A stretch of DNA of 64,000 bases from Daphnia carinata (GCF_022539665.2 NC_081336.1:8160778-8224777), one strand, 5' to 3'; shown: positions 49,701 to 62,323, numbered from the stretch's first letter. Translations and numbers: made by a program. Notes: generated from the sequence alone by a model not told the origin.

Positions 49701-51318
49701 AAAGAAGCACATAATAGAAATAACGTCTACAAAATTTCATTTCGGTTGAAAGGCTATAATACCTTGGTGGGCCACCTTCATCAGCAATTACTACAACAGA
49801 AAGACGCCCCGTCATTGTTGGAGGAGGCTCCTTTTCTCTGGTTAATCTCCTACTTCCTACCTTTCATTTCAAAATTGAAACTGGATGTCGGACGGTTTAC
49901 GAACGTCTTTACTATTGATCTCCTATGCTTCCTGACGTGGGAGGTTGTTCACCAGGAGGAGGTATTTGAAATGAATTCCATGCAGCCCACAAAAGACGTG
50001 GAGCCTTGCCTGCGACGTTTGCACTTAGGCGTGAAGGCTATATGCGAATATTTGCAAATCTTCAAAGTATATTCCTCTGCCAAAAAGGGTTCTACCCCAA
50101 TTAATGAACTGCAGTTGGGAAACCGCGGAGAAAAATTTCTTTTTGATTTACGTAGTTATCTACCTGCTGTTCGGGATCTTCGGCAACTCTTCCTGCTTCA
50201 GTTACGTCATTTTAATCCCACCATTCAAAACCGACAGCATCTCCGTAATGTAATCGCAACTAATCATATTTTACTGTTGGAGCTTGAAAGAGCTGCGAAG
50301 CAATCACCACTCGTGGCGAAGAACTTTGATTTGCATCAGCACTTGGATCAATTCTGCACTGAAACGATTGTGAATCGATACGGCATTGCGCTGGAAGATT
50401 TCAGGACGAACAGTACTTTCGTGAATGATTGCATCCTCACTTTATTGCATCACGTAGGGGTAGATTTAGATCGTGTTGACCTCCTCTGTGAACAGGGGAT
50501 TTTGCGTTCATTTCGTGACATTTGGGAAGAAGATCTGAACGTAAGCTGTTTTATTTTTGTTCTTCGAAATAACTTGGTAACAGCATTACTTGAAATTTTT
50601 TTCTTGTACTTCATTCTTAGATATGTGATGATTGGAAAGACCTGATTGAATATGTTATTCGGGAAATTTTTGCGTAACTATCAAACAAGCGGCCATTTCC
50701 ATATGGGTTCTCCTAGCAACCGCTCAAATGGACCCTGGTATCCTCAGGATTCGTTGTCAGGCGAATCCGAGCATTTTGAAACTTCAAAATTGTACCGTAT
50801 AGTGGAGACGGGACATAGCTCCGTCAAAAACGACGCAACGGTCACAGAAGTACATACCACGAAAACGGAACTATTGATCGCTCAGCTGATCGATTCAGGT
50901 ACAATTTTATTTACAAGCCATCCGACAAATGTGCTAACAACTTCTTTCTTCAACGGTAATAGGATTCCGAAAACAATTGGATTGGATTCGATCATCGTTA
51001 CTGACAGCTTGTTCAGCTCGATTAGGCACCTACGCCGGCCAAGAATTTCGCCACCCTATCACGTGTCTGAGTCTTCAGATGAACATGTCGTGCCCGATAG
51101 TTCCTTGGACAGAAGTAGAAGCATCCGCTCTACGTTCAGAAACATTTCTCTACCTTCTTGATCGCGTTGGTCTTTTTCCTTGCTGTGCACACGATGCCCT
51201 TTATCCTCGAATACCGCGTGAATGGTCAGCAGACACTGTGCTCAGCGTCGCTCTCATTTTCGGTCCCGTCAATCAAGAGATGGTCGATTTCGATCTGTCT
51301 CTCTGCAAAAAAAATTAA
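46785..51318 (+). CDS. tim: Circadian clock protein Timeless (Drosophila TIM type)
   Basis: Thirteen exons, all phases consistent: 46785-46887, 47013-47107, 47171-47232, 47291-47474, 47528-47827, 48620-48779, 48949-49119, 49217-49448, 49529-49692, 49753-50540, 50621-50673, 50717-50898 and 50963-51318, about 949 residues. Matches to Drosophila TIM include SEDPNTRPFRRAIGF, LLVELTVPIEGL, IYNVLHVPERH, HMPTKEDISHLLADF, NVIATNHILLLELE, DCILTLLHHVGVDLD and CDDWKDLIEYVI, and a C-terminal stretch CPIVPWTEVEA. Paralogous Timeout (human TIMELESS) is less similar at these points. TIM partners PERIOD to repress CLOCK/CYCLE in the clock. The protein is much shorter than Drosophila TIM (about 1,400), mainly in linkers and tail. 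One intron is only 43 nt; without it a stop would truncate the protein. Confidence 0.92.
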
Positions 51319-53169
51319 GCTATTCGTTTCCATGTTATCTATCCATTTCACACGTAAGACATTCACGTTTTTTTTATGTTTAAATACTTGGGCGTTGCAG
51401 AGTTTAACAGGTGGCAACTACGTAAAATTTCTCCATTGTTGGCGTATCAAACACGAATTTAAACCATTTTTTTGTTTTCTAGTCTCACTTTGCTGTTAGA
51501 TAAAAATACGTAAACAGGCCCCTATTAATAGCAATACCGTAATGTACTTACAAGATGCAGGTAGTCTTCGAAAATGGCGACGTTAAGGTTGAGTAGAGTC
51601 GAATGTGTATTTAGTGTTTGTGGTTCCTAAGGACAAACTAGAAAAACATGTCATTCTCAATCTGCTTGTGAAACAAAGTAAGTGTATTTGCTATGCGTTG
51701 CAATTGCTGCATTAGGTTTAAAGCTTTGTTGTTTGCCCACTCCTTGACTAGCTTATGTAACTTTTTGTTGGTACGAAAACTGAACAGAAATCTGGCGGAG
51801 AAACACTGAAAAATGACTCATGATATATCTCCTGCAGAATTTTAGGTGCTCAAAATTTCACGTCCAAATTTTCTTTTTGATCTTATGTTAATCAGATCAC
51901 TCAATTCTGAATGTCAGAGGATACTTCACTTCTTCCAAACTTTTGAGCCCGTACCTCCTCTTCAATTATTCAGTCGAATCGAATCCCTATAACAAGTACG
52001 ACGTGACGTAAGCATCTGTTCAGTTGTGTCTTTTGGGATTATTAGCAGTGAAAGTGAATAAATCTGTTGTGTTTGACGGCAAATCACGATTGAAATATCT
52101 CAGCTATACATCACGGTGAGTAAACTTTACTTTTGTCACTTTGCATTGGAAATGATTTAATGGTTGGGAACATTATTTTAAATATATTGTACACGTGGTA
52201 AAAGAACCGGTGGGTTGCCTACACTGTTACATCCAGATAATTCGTCCATTTCAATGCCGTAACAATTAAGACTTCAAAAAAAGTAAAAGGCAGACCAGGT
52301 AAGCCATTTGCCTCGTTTAGGGGTTTGCTAAAAAGGAAAAAACCGTTAACATGTCATGGGTTCTTTAAAAAAAACGGATTTTGTTACATTATGTTGAACT
52401 GATGAGCTCTTGTACTATATCCATTGTAATGGTAAAGTTTTATTGCATTTACAGATTCACCGTTACTTTTCTTGAAGGTTTCAACGATTGGTCCGGTTTT
52501 TCACTTTCAAGCACCACAGAACTATTATTGCAGAGGATCGGTGATCAACTTGGAATTGATGTGATTCTCCATGCTCCATTGATATCAAGGTAGGAAAGCT
52601 TTGCTGTGTTGTTATAGTTATTTTGCGATTTCCTTGTGCTGAATTTTAGAAATTTGAAGTCACATTAACTTCATTAACCTGGAGTTGTGCTTAATTATAA
52701 GTGAAATATTTCGTGCTTTGTGGGGGGGGGGAGAGGGGCGTCACTTCGAGCTTTTTACGTTCTCCCAAAGATGGCGTTATTCACATGTTTAAAAGGCGGG
52801 ATTACTCTTTACGTAACAAAGGCTATTTGTATTAGTTGCTACTTTTAGAATGCTGATTTCCGAAAAAAAACTCAAATTATGAACAAAAATCTTACTCTTC
52901 GGAGTCGATTCAGAGCTCAGTCTTCTGTATGACCATCGTATTGGAAAAATTCGACGGTTTCAGTGTAATATTCTCTGAGCCAACGACGTTGACGTTTTTA
53001 AATTTTCGTCTTTCGCTAGAAAAAAAAAACTGAGGAAGCCCCTGTCCTTTAATTTTATATTTTGGCTAGACAGGTGGAATAAAGTATTGTGAACAGAACG
53101 GACCTAACAAATAGAAAATCTCGCCGGAAACAAGCAGTTTTAACCAATAACTTTTCAAAAACTTGTGGT
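51319..53169. other. Intergenic region with a possible short spliced transcript
   Basis: No known protein. A donor ATCACG|GTGAGT at 52115 and an internal exon-like block 52455-52589 (TTTACAG acceptor, ATCAAG|GTAGGA donor, 45 open codons) suggest an unidentified spliced transcript. The 3' part before histone H3 shows nothing else. Confidence 0.35.
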
Positions 53170-53185
53170 GGCCCTTAAAAGGGCC
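53170..53185 (-). terminator. Histone 3' stem-loop of H3 (quartet 2)
   Basis: Minus strand GGCCCTTTTAAGGGCC, full 6-bp stem with loop TTTA. Confidence 0.88.
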
Positions 53186-53215
53186 GTTTTGTGGGTAACG
53201 GAAATTAAAATAAGT

Positions 53216-54197
<982 letters not shown>

Positions 54198-54235
54198 ATA
54201 TTCAAAACTGATCCAGACTACCATCTTGCACCATC

Positions 54236-54251
54236 GGCCCTTTTCAGGGCC
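54236..54251 (+). terminator. Histone 3' stem-loop of H4 (quartet 2)
   Basis: GGCCCTTTTCAGGGCC, 38 bp after the stop, the same distance as in quartet 1. Confidence 0.9.
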
Positions 54252-54847
54252 ATCAAAGGTTTAAGAAACGAGTTGCACTGACTTTGTTATATTTCTTGAG
54301 CATGCTGATAGTCTGTTGGCGTTGAAAAAAAGGCGTTTGGATGTAAAACAATTTTTCTAAAGTCAAAATTCGATAAACAAAATTTTTACAGTGATAACCT
54401 ACTCTTTTCATTAAATTAAAAGAATTCCGTTTGTTTTAAAACGAGCTTAAAAAAAAACTAAAAGCTCTTCCCCCACTGTCTCGCCCAAAGATGGAGGCCG
54501 TTATATTAGGGTAAGGCCAAGGTTTATGGAATTTTGTTACGTTGTAGTCAATTGAAAACAACCAAAATCATTATCCGCCAGCAATTCTCACCAATTGCTA
54601 AAAGTATGTTTTAACGAAGGTTAAATGTTTAAAATAATTCATGAATGAGGTTTAACACAACTGTACCTCAATCAATGTTCGCTCTGCTGTGTAACAAAAA
54701 AAAATTAGAAGACCTGAATGCACATGTAGCTTATTCAGCTGGCATTTTATACCTAGGTTGCGAAATTGAAATCGTGGGCATTAGGAAAACAATAAGAACA
54801 TGTAGGTTTTCAAAGCAGCATAGCATCTCGTTACTTTAGAGTTTGTT
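54252..54847. other. Spacer between H4 and H2B, quartet 2
   Basis: AT-rich, similar in length to the matching spacer of quartet 1 but not visibly similar in sequence. No H1 gene. Confidence 0.6.
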
Positions 54848-54863
54848 GGCCCTGAAAAGGGCC
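54848..54863 (-). terminator. Histone 3' stem-loop of H2B (quartet 2)
   Basis: Minus strand GGCCCTTTTCAGGGCC, consensus form. Confidence 0.9.
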
Positions 54864-54889
54864 GTTGGGTTGTGAAAACTTAGTGGAAT

Positions 54890-55261
54890 CTACTTGGTGC
54901 TGGTGTACTTTGTGACGGCCTTTGTGCCTTCAGACACGGCGTGCTTGGCCAACTCACCGGGCAAAAGCAGACGGACGGCCGTCTGGATTTCCCGGGATGT
55001 GATGGTGGAACGCTTGTTGTAGTGGGCCAAACGAGAAGATTCTCCGGCGATGCGCTCGAAAATGTCGTTGACGAAGCTGTTCATGATCGTCATGGCTTTA
55101 GAGGAGATGCCAGTGTCGGGGTGGACCTGCTTCAACACTTTGTAGATGTAAATGGCGTAGCTCTCCTTCCTCTTGCGCTTCTTCTTCTTGTCTCCCTTGG
55201 CGATGTTTTTCTGGGCCTTACCGGCCTTCTTCGCGGCCTTTCCACTAACTTTGGGGGGCAT
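54890..55261 (-). CDS. H2B: Histone H2B, quartet 2
   Basis: Intronless, 123 residues. Differs from the quartet 1 protein only near the C-terminus (TSTK versus TSNK). Divergent from H2A at 55587. Confidence 0.97.
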   Translation of the reverse strand: MPPKVSGKAAKKAGKAQKNIAKGDKKKKRKRKESYAIYIYKVLKQVHPDTGISSKAMTIMNSFVNDIFERIAGESSRLAHYNKRSTITSREIQTAVRLLLPGELAKHAVSEGTKAVTKYTSTK

Positions 55262-55586
55262 TTTAAAGACGTTGGATGTGTACTAAGAAAATTTAGTGCC
55301 GAACTAATACGCTTTGGTCAAATTTATACCAAGCTAATTTCTCTTTTACCTGATGGTAGCCATGCCATGACGAAAACGCGCACGGAACAGCCAATGGGAG
55401 TACAAGAATTGGGTGGGGGGAGGAGCTTAGAGTGTAAGAAGACTTTGACATGTAAACGAATTTCACAAAATTGGCTACCAGTATGATGTTTACAACCCAC
55501 GTAGATCTATATAAGCGACAGATTTTCTAATCTTTTCATTCTGCATTTGCTGTTGAAACAACTTCGAATTACAACATTTTTTCAAA
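55262..55586. promoter_or_regulatory. Divergent H2B-H2A promoter, quartet 2
   Basis: TATATAAG near 55508-55515 serves H2A. CTGATGGTAGCC near 55350 and TTGGCTACCAGTATG near 55472 repeat the motif pair of the quartet 1 promoter, while the rest has diverged. Confidence 0.65.
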
Positions 55587-55967
55587 ATGTCTGGACGTGG
55601 TAAAGGAGGCAAAGTTAAGGGAAAGTCAAAGACCCGTTCCAGCAGGGCTGGACTTCAATTCCCGGTCGGTCGTATTCACCGAATGCTACGAAAGGGCTCG
55701 TACGCTGAACGTGTTGGTGCCGGTGCGCCTGTCTACTTGGCCGCAGTTATGGAGTACTTGGCCGCTGAAGTTCTTGAGTTGGCCGGTAACGCTGCCCGTG
55801 ACAACAAGAAGACCCGTATTATTCCTCGACATTTACAGTTGGCCATCAGAAATGACGAAGAGTTGAACAAGCTTCTCTCTGGAGTTACTATTGCCCAGGG
55901 CGGTGTATTGCCTAACATCCAAGCAGTCCTTTTGCCCAAAAAGACTGACAAGCCAGCCAAAGCTTAA
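55587..55967 (+). CDS. H2A: Histone H2A, quartet 2
   Basis: Intronless, 126 residues, protein identical to the copy at 43589. The first half of the coding region is almost identical at DNA level too, while the 3' third has more synonymous changes, a pattern expected from partial gene conversion. Confidence 0.97.
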   Translation: MSGRGKGGKVKGKSKTRSSRAGLQFPVGRIHRMLRKGSYAERVGAGAPVYLAAVMEYLAAEVLELAGNAARDNKKTRIIPRHLQLAIRNDEELNKLLSGVTIAQGGVLPNIQAVLLPKKTDKPAKA

Positions 55968-55996
55968 ACATTTTGCTTTTCCGTCTTAATTTAAAC

Positions 55997-56012
55997 GGCC
56001 CTTTTGAGGGCC
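55997..56012 (+). terminator. Histone 3' stem-loop of H2A (quartet 2)
   Basis: GGCCCTTTTGAGGGCC followed by ACCA; loop TTTG. Confidence 0.88.
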
Positions 56013-56320
56013 ACCATTACATTACTGAAAAGATTGCTGGTACCGATAACATTTCGTTTTGACAGACGATACTTGTAATGTCACGAGTCGTAAAGGAATC
56101 TTAAATTCCATCTGAGCGACATCTGTCCCCCAACTTAATATCGACAGCATTTCTTCGATCACTCGTGAGAAAATACCAGGCTGAAATACTGAATAAATTT
56201 TGTATTCCGAAAGTGTACTCAATTTTGGAGCACAATTCAACTTTTAATAGAAATATGGGGCAAAGGTACTGTTCACTTAAATCTATTCGCAACTATATTT
56301 GTCCGTTTCTTCCAAGAAAG
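56013..56320. other. Spacer between histone H2A and sHSP gene
   Basis: No gene recognised; short open frames only. Confidence 0.6.
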
Positions 56321-57071
56321 TTATCCTTGAACTGCTGGAGTTGGTTGAGCGCTTGATCCAGCTTGCGGAGCCATTGTTATAGGGATAACTCGCTCTTTCG
56401 AACCTGTCACGCAATGATTTCTAGTATTAGGGTAGTTCTTAATTTGTCGCTTCACATTCTTTACCTTCTAACATCATCTTCGGGGCCATGACAGTCAGAA
56501 TGCCTTCAGGAGACATAGTTGAAGTTACCGATTCAGGATTAACTCCCTGCGGTATAGTAATCCGGCGACGGAATCTTGGGAAATAAAAATTTGTTTTAGT
56601 TTTTAGTTAAATTTGATTCAAAACTTTCGAACTTACTCTCGTGAAACGGTGCCGAACTGATCGTTACGTTCTTCGTGCTTACCTGTACAACAAAAATGGA
56701 TTGAAAGCACTGACAAACACAATTCTACAATAACCGAAATTACCGTGAACAATAATGTTATTGTCGGTCGTTTTTACCGTGATTTCGTTTGGCTGAAACT
56801 GAGACACATCGACCATGACCTAAACAAAAGAGGCATCAAGGCAAAACCGACATAACGGTTAATGAAGTTGCTATACCTGGAATGATTTATCGTCTTCCTT
56901 GACGCTGGATAGCAATCTTCCAAGTTCCTGATTCATGCGGTTCATCGATTGTCTCATTGACCGCGGGACTATGTTGTACCTGCCGACGAACGGATCGAAT
57001 GTTTGGAGCGGTCCAAATGATTGGAAAGGATCTATCAGGTTGTCGAAATCAGTAAAAGGTAGAAGAGACAT
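56321..57071 (-). CDS. Small heat shock protein, five-exon class, copy B
   Basis: Exons 57071-56877, 56819-56744, 56682-56637, 56574-56465 and 56403-56321, about 169 residues. Closest in the window to copy A at 23999 (MSLLPFTDFD start, IVPRSMRQ, ELGRLLSSVKEDDKSFQ). The alpha-crystallin domain spans exons 1-4 (QFQPNEI, KHEERNDQFG, FRRRITIPQG, STMSPEGILTVMAPK). The C-terminal VIPIT docking motif is followed by an Ala/Gln/Pro tail. The 5' leader seems to contain an intron whose acceptor lies 6 bp before the ATG. TATAAAAG lies at 57249-57256. Confidence 0.93.
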
Positions 57072-57747
57072 GATTACCTAAGTGTCAAAGGAAAAATAAC
57101 AAACGTTAAATCAGTAAACAAAATGTAATTAAATACAAATCATCCAGTCCACAAAAGGGAAATTAACTTACAGGTAGGAAAGTTTAGACGTAGATGAAAT
57201 GACTACACCGAGAAGCAGCTTACTAACGAAATCACGAGACAATACTCTCTTTTATATTGAGTCTGAATGGGACGAGAGCTCAACGTTCTTTAATCGGAAA
57301 CAGACGATCGCGAAAACATGAAGAAGTGTTTCCTGGAAAAACTTTGAATAAAGGCCACATTGGGCCTCCTTCTACATTTGATTAGCAGGCCAAAATGTAG
57401 ACTCGTTTTCACACAATGCACAGAATTTTCTCGTGTTTGATTGTGACGGTTAGGCACCTCCGAGGATGAGGATATCTTTCACAGGAAGAACCTATAGGGA
57501 TGGGTGTATCGTATTTCCTGTTCACGGAATAATACAGATTACAACGAAGGTAGGAACTAACGCAATTAACGTTGGGTTTACGATGACTTAAAGCATAAAT
57601 TACGGCAATTGTCGACATCAACGTTTTCTTGAGAACTTCCCTGAGCTATAAAACATATTCTTTTTTTAGCGTAGATCTCAGTCTAATCGTTGATATCTCA
57701 AGACAAAACATCGTCATTTACGGCTTAATTCTTAAGGTGCTATAAGT
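57072..57747. promoter_or_regulatory. Bidirectional heat-shock promoter, second sHSP pair
   Basis: TATAAAAG on the minus strand at 57249-57256 serves copy B, and TATAAAA at 57647-57653 serves the gene at 57748. TTTCCTGGAAA at 57329-57339 and CAACGTTCTTTAATCG at 57281-57296 match elements upstream of other five-exon sHSP genes. Confidence 0.65.
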
Positions 57748-58468
57748 ATGGCTCTGTGGGCTTACGATCCGTTGATGGACTTTTCCTGCATGGGTTTACC
57801 TTGTCCGAGACACCGCTGGAGATTTCTAGAAGCTGAACCATTGACGCTTTTGCCGGAATCTTCTCTTGTTCATTCACTTTTATCTCACGGCATCTTCCCT
57901 AGGGCACTGCCCGCTAATGTTGCCAGAGAAGTTGTTAGTGATAAGGATAAATATCAGGTATATCAATTTGGTATTACCTGAAGTTGTTGATCATTCTGAA
58001 CTTTTGTTATTGCACTTTCGAAGGTGATGATAAACCTTGGAGACTTCACACCGAACGAGATCAACGTGAAACTGCTTGACCGTGAGTTGGAAATCTGTGC
58101 CAAGCACGAAGAAAAGCAGGATGAATCTGGTCATGTTTCTCGTTGCATTAAACGCCGATATTTCCTTCCGCAAAACGTGGATTTCGACCATGTCAATGCG
58201 ACTATGTCTGACGATGGAACTCTGGTTGTCTGTGCACAAAAAAAGCCATTAGAAGGGGTAAGCAACGAGCCCATAGTTTATCCCAACAACTGTAATTGAT
58301 TTTATTATTGTGTTGAAACAGGTGAGACAACGTAGCATTGAAGTTAAACAGTTGCCATCATCACAATCGAAATCGCAACCCTCATCATACGTGTCTGAGA
58401 AGACTGAACAGGAAAAAGGCAGAGGTATGATTAACATACCTGTTAGCCACGAGATAAGCAAGAGTTGA
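57748..58468 (+). CDS. Small heat shock protein, three-exon class, copy B
   Basis: Exons 57748-57957, 58024-58257 and 58322-58468, about 196 residues. Start MALWAYDPL. The alpha-crystallin domain begins REVVSDKDKYQ and contains INLGDFTPNEINVKL, KHEEKQDESG, KRRYFLPQNVD and MSDDGTLVVCAQKK. The charged tail holds a MINIPV docking motif. Extra cysteines in the N-terminal arm distinguish it from copy A. Divergent partner of copy B of the five-exon class. Confidence 0.93.
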
Positions 58469-59776
58469 ACAAGTCTGAAGTCGTATTTTGCCAATATTTT
58501 TCTTGTTTAAAATTGATTATACGTTCTTGGATATGTTAAGCATTTCGTCTAATAAAACGAATATTCAATGACCATATCGAACCTTGCTTTCCGCGATTGA
58601 TGCCTGCAGATTATCTCGTGATAAATCTGCAGGACATGGAAAATCCGTATCGAATATATATCGATTGTTATTATGTTATTACGATCACACTAATAATCAT
58701 AAATTTATTAAACTGTTTATTTGTTCTATTATGGAAATGTTACATTTGACAAAGTCAGTCATTTTTATGATAGTGTATGTTACGTATTAGTTAGGGTGTA
58801 AATCAACATTTATATCTTTCTTGAAAATGGCGAATTTACGAGTTCTCGTGAAATGGCAACGTGTGACTTATGCAAAATGGTTGCATTGGGGGGAAAACGA
58901 AAAAGGAGCTAGTATTCTTCTCTAACGTAAGTGCGTCACAAGTTTATACAGGCTGTGCAAGTGGATTGGAACTGCAATTCTGATAAATATGAAACTATAT
59001 CAATTTCGAAAAGCGTCATGTAAGTAATTGTTAAGGACCATTCAGTAATAACAATTTTAACATCATTCCAATTTTTCACATTATCATTCTCTTTCAACTA
59101 CTGTTCGTATTTAGTTTTCCTGAGGTATTTTTTAAGCACAGTAATGGCAACTAATATTAAGCAATAGCAAAATTAACTATTTAATAGCAGAATCCGTTTT
59201 GAGTTTCCCCTTGCTAGTCACCAAAATAAGCCGTTCTTTTGTCCTGCACGTGTGTACTGGATAGTACCCGAAGGCCATTTTCCCTCTTGGTCTCGTTTTC
59301 CTAAAAATGAGAAATTGTTTTCTCTCCCTGCCTTTGCGTTGAAAGTCAGTCCATGTAGAAAAAACAACAACATTGTTTTTGCATCCTGTTTGTCCGATTT
59401 TTGTTTTGTAAATGGAATACTTTACTGCATACACTTGTTTTACACGTTGAAAAAAAGAACGCAATATTTTTCTAGTGATATTTATAAACTACAAAATGTT
59501 AAAAAATTATTCTTGGAAAGATACGAACTGAAAAGTGATTGCTTCCATTTTAAAAACGTAATTATTCGTGGAATGTTTGATCAAATTTATCTATTTCGTG
59601 CAATGGACGTTTATATCAATTCATTCAAAAAGACAAACGTTTGTTGCGTGTACTTATTCCCCAAAAGACCACTAATCGCCTGTATAAAATCTTACTCGAG
59701 AGAAGCCAAGTCAACTCATTAGGCAATTGGCATTATTCTTGAATAAGTCACATAGAAAACCTTTTCTGATTTAATC
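58469..59776. other. AT-rich intergenic region
   Basis: No supported gene. A long frame at 59252-59722 (156 codons, not ATG started) has AT-driven composition and no domain, and is likely chance. Promoter elements for the gene at 59777 must lie at its right end, but no clear TATA box was identified. Confidence 0.5.
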
Positions 59777-60496
59777 ATGGCTCTTTTGCAGTGTGATCCA
59801 TTTGGTGATCTCTGTTTCGTTGGTCTTCCTTTTACTCGAGATCCTTGGAAAATAGTCCCTCGTGATACGTTGACCGCTTGGGCTGAAACACCATTTCCTT
59901 ACCTTCGCCGAAGTGGGATCTGTCCCGTACCAGGAGTCTCACAGCGCACCGTCAGTGAAGTAGTCAATAACCAGGATAAGTTCCAGGTATTATTCTCTAC
60001 ATTTGTCTTCGGGTGAAGAGTTAATGGTTTAATATGGAAACCCCTTTCTTTCTCAGGTGACTCTAAACCTAAAAAACTTCAAGTCCAACGAAGTCAACGT
60101 AAAAGTAATCGACCAAACATTATGTGTTTGCGCTGAGCATGAAGAAAAACCCGATGATTCTGGTCGCATTTATCGCAAGATTAAGCGTCGATATTTTCTC
60201 CCTAATAACGTCGACTGTGATAAGATCAATGCCACTTTTTCTGACGATGGAACTCTAATCGTTTCGGCCGGAAAGAAGGCTATAGGGCCGGTTAGTAGCG
60301 ATCTTAAAAAAATGAGACTTTTACTTGGTAATTTTTGGTGATTGCTTATTTGCAGGGAAAAGAACGCAACATTGAGATCAAACATCTTCCAGCACAAAAG
60401 ACTCAACAATCATTGCAACAAGAATCGCAGACATCTGAGAAGGCAAAGCAAGCAGGCGTGAATATTCCTGTGACACGCGAGACGGAGAAGAAGTAA
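59777..60496 (+). CDS. Small heat shock protein, three-exon class, copy C
   Basis: Exons 59777-59986, 60057-60290 and 60356-60496, about 194 residues. Start MALLQCDPFGD. The domain contains NNQDKFQ, LNLKNFKSNEVNVKV, EHEEKPDDSGRIYRK, KRRYFLPNNVD and FSDDGTLIVSAGKK; the tail has VNIPVT. The conserved aspartate-lysine start of the domain is altered (NNQDKFQ for SDKDKYQ). Unlike copies A and B it does not sit head to head with a five-exon gene; its neighbour at 61559 is convergent. Confidence 0.93.
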
Positions 60497-60810
60497 ACAA
60501 GTACAAAGAGGAGTCGCGTCCAGATCGGCTGGTACCACGGTGAGACCACTTCAAGTGGAGTTGTTTTTTTGTTTTTTTTCAATATCCTACTTAGATAGAA
60601 TAGCAAGATTGTTTTATTGGGGTCATCAGACAATAAACTGATGTAACTTAGTAGTAAGAGTAATCCGATTTCTAATAAGATATTAGACCGGATCTTTTGG
60701 TTGGTTTTGGGTTGTTTGATGGGATAGGTCTTATCAACAGAGACTGATTCCGTAGGCTTTCCCATATTTCAGCCCCCAGATATATTGATAACGTTACAAC
60801 TTCTTAGTAA
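60497..60810. other. Spacer before tRNA-Gly
   Basis: 3' flank of the sHSP gene; AATAAA-like signal ACAATAAAC near 60630. No other feature. Confidence 0.5.
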
Positions 60811-60882
60811 GCGTTGGTGGTATAGCGGTTAGCATTGTTGCCTTCCAAGCAATAGACCCGGGTTCGACTCCCGGCCAACGCA
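60811..60882 (+). tRNA. tRNA-Gly (TCC)
   Basis: 72 nt. Acceptor GCGTTGG/CCAACGC pairs fully. Anticodon loop CTTCCAA gives TCC. T-arm CCGGGTTCGACTCCCGG. Followed by a T-rich pol III terminator. Confidence 0.96.
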
Positions 60883-61070
60883 CTCCTTTTTTTCCGTAAT
60901 GTTTGCTACAACCACCTGCGTAAATCCGAAACTTTAAAAGACTTTAAGCGAAAATGATCCTTAGTCACTTCTTAGGTACCCCTCCCTTCTCTTCTGCTGG
61001 GATTCTTATTGAGAAAAGCTGATTTTCTATGCGTTTCCCATCAGATCTTGCTTATAAGAAATTGTGGTAC

Positions 61071-61142
61071 GCGTCAGTGGTATAGCGGTTAGCATTGTTG
61101 CCTTCCAAGCAATAGACCCGGGTTCGACTCCCGGCTGACGCA
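61071..61142 (+). tRNA. tRNA-Gly (TCC), second copy
   Basis: 72 nt, the same as the copy at 60811 except in the acceptor stem, where G-C and C-G changes (GCGTCAG/CTGACGC) are compensated on both strands. A T6 terminator follows. Confidence 0.96.
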
Positions 61143-61558
61143 CTCTTTTTTGCTGTAGTTAATGCGCAATTAGTGTTAATTTTCCGGTCGGTATTCTACT
61201 ATTTGTTTTTCAATGTATGAGCAGAACATCGTCAATGTGGATGTACGGGGATCGAAATCTATCTGGAACCAGTTAACCTTTTATACAGTCAGTACCTTGT
61301 TTTATAGGATCTATAAACCAGTATACACCGATGGCTCTCATTCCCATTACCGTTTAAAAGATTCGATATAATCACTAAACAAAAACCGTATTCGTATAGT
61401 ATTACCTTTCACGTTACTGTATTTCTCACGTCGAGGATTACCGAAGTGGAACAAAGGTTGAATAAACAAAAATGTAAAGTGTTCAAAAAAAAAAGCTATA
61501 CAGTACAGAAAGAGGCAATCATTAATTATCGTAACAACATTCATATTAGCAACTATTT
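61143..61558. other. Spacer, no feature seen
   Basis: AT-rich sequence between tRNA-Gly and the 3' end of the next sHSP gene. Confidence 0.6.
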
Positions 61559-62323
61559 TCATTGAGCTGCGACGGGCGGATTACTCAGTCTCCCTGATGA
61601 TCCCATTGTAATAGGAATAACTCGTTCGTTCGAACCTGCGATTTACACGAAACTCATTATAACTGCTTACCATACACAATTTACACAGCCAAATACCTTC
61701 CACCATCATTTTCGGGGCCATGATGGTCAAAACTCCATCCGGCGACATGGTGGAAGTTACTTGCTCGGGATTAACTCCTCTAGGGATAGTCACCCGACGA
61801 CGGAATCTTATCATCGTAAAGAGCTTTAGAAATTGTTTGAACTAATTAAAAAAAATTCTTAATCTTACTCCCGTGAAACTGTGCTATACCTATCCTTGCG
61901 CTCCTCGTGTTTTCCTGCGTGATAATTATTTATTTAATACTTATTTTTACTAGGGATGTGATGCTGTACTTACCATGGACTATGATGTTGTTATCGGTTG
62001 TCTTGACGGTAATTTCACTAGGATCGAAGTGGGAAACATCAACCGTTATCTGCAATTGAACGCCAAGTTACAACGTGAGGTATGATAGTTAAACTTAACA
62101 ATTTACTAACCTGAAACGATTTATCGTCTTCTTTCACGCTAGATAACAATTTCCCAAGTTCGTGATCCATACGGCGCATTGCCCTTCTCATCGATCGTGG
62201 CATAATATTGCTACCGAACGCATAAGGATCGAATGTTTGTAACTGGCTGTACGGATCAAACGTGTCGTATGGTTCGAACGGATCCATCATCGTATGAAAA
62301 TCTGAATACGGCATCAGAGACAT
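61559..62323 (-). CDS. Small heat shock protein, five-exon class, copy C
   Basis: Exons 62323-62111, 62049-61974, 61914-61869, 61806-61697 and 61635-61559, about 173 residues. The N-terminus MSLMPYSDF has repeated DPF/DPY motifs. The domain contains SVKEDDKSFQ, VDVSHFDPSEI, KHEERKDRY, FRRRVTIPRG and STMSPDGVLTIMAPK; C-terminal VIPIT. Internal exon lengths 76, 46 and 110 are as in the other copies. A 5' leader intron is likely: an acceptor TAG|GCAATC lies just before the ATG and a donor near 62410. CTTATATAAG at 62509-62518 is a TATA candidate. Confidence 0.93.

Noticed and set aside
50646-51161. Separate ORF and apparent stop at 50674 suggesting a broken timeless gene
   Set aside because: A donor GC|GTAACT and acceptor CTCCTAG remove the stop, and a second small intron (50899-50962) restores the frame that matches the TIM C-terminus, so the gene reads as intact.
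59252-59722. 156-codon open frame between sHSP genes
   Set aside because: No ATG start, AT-driven composition, no domain, no splice or promoter context.
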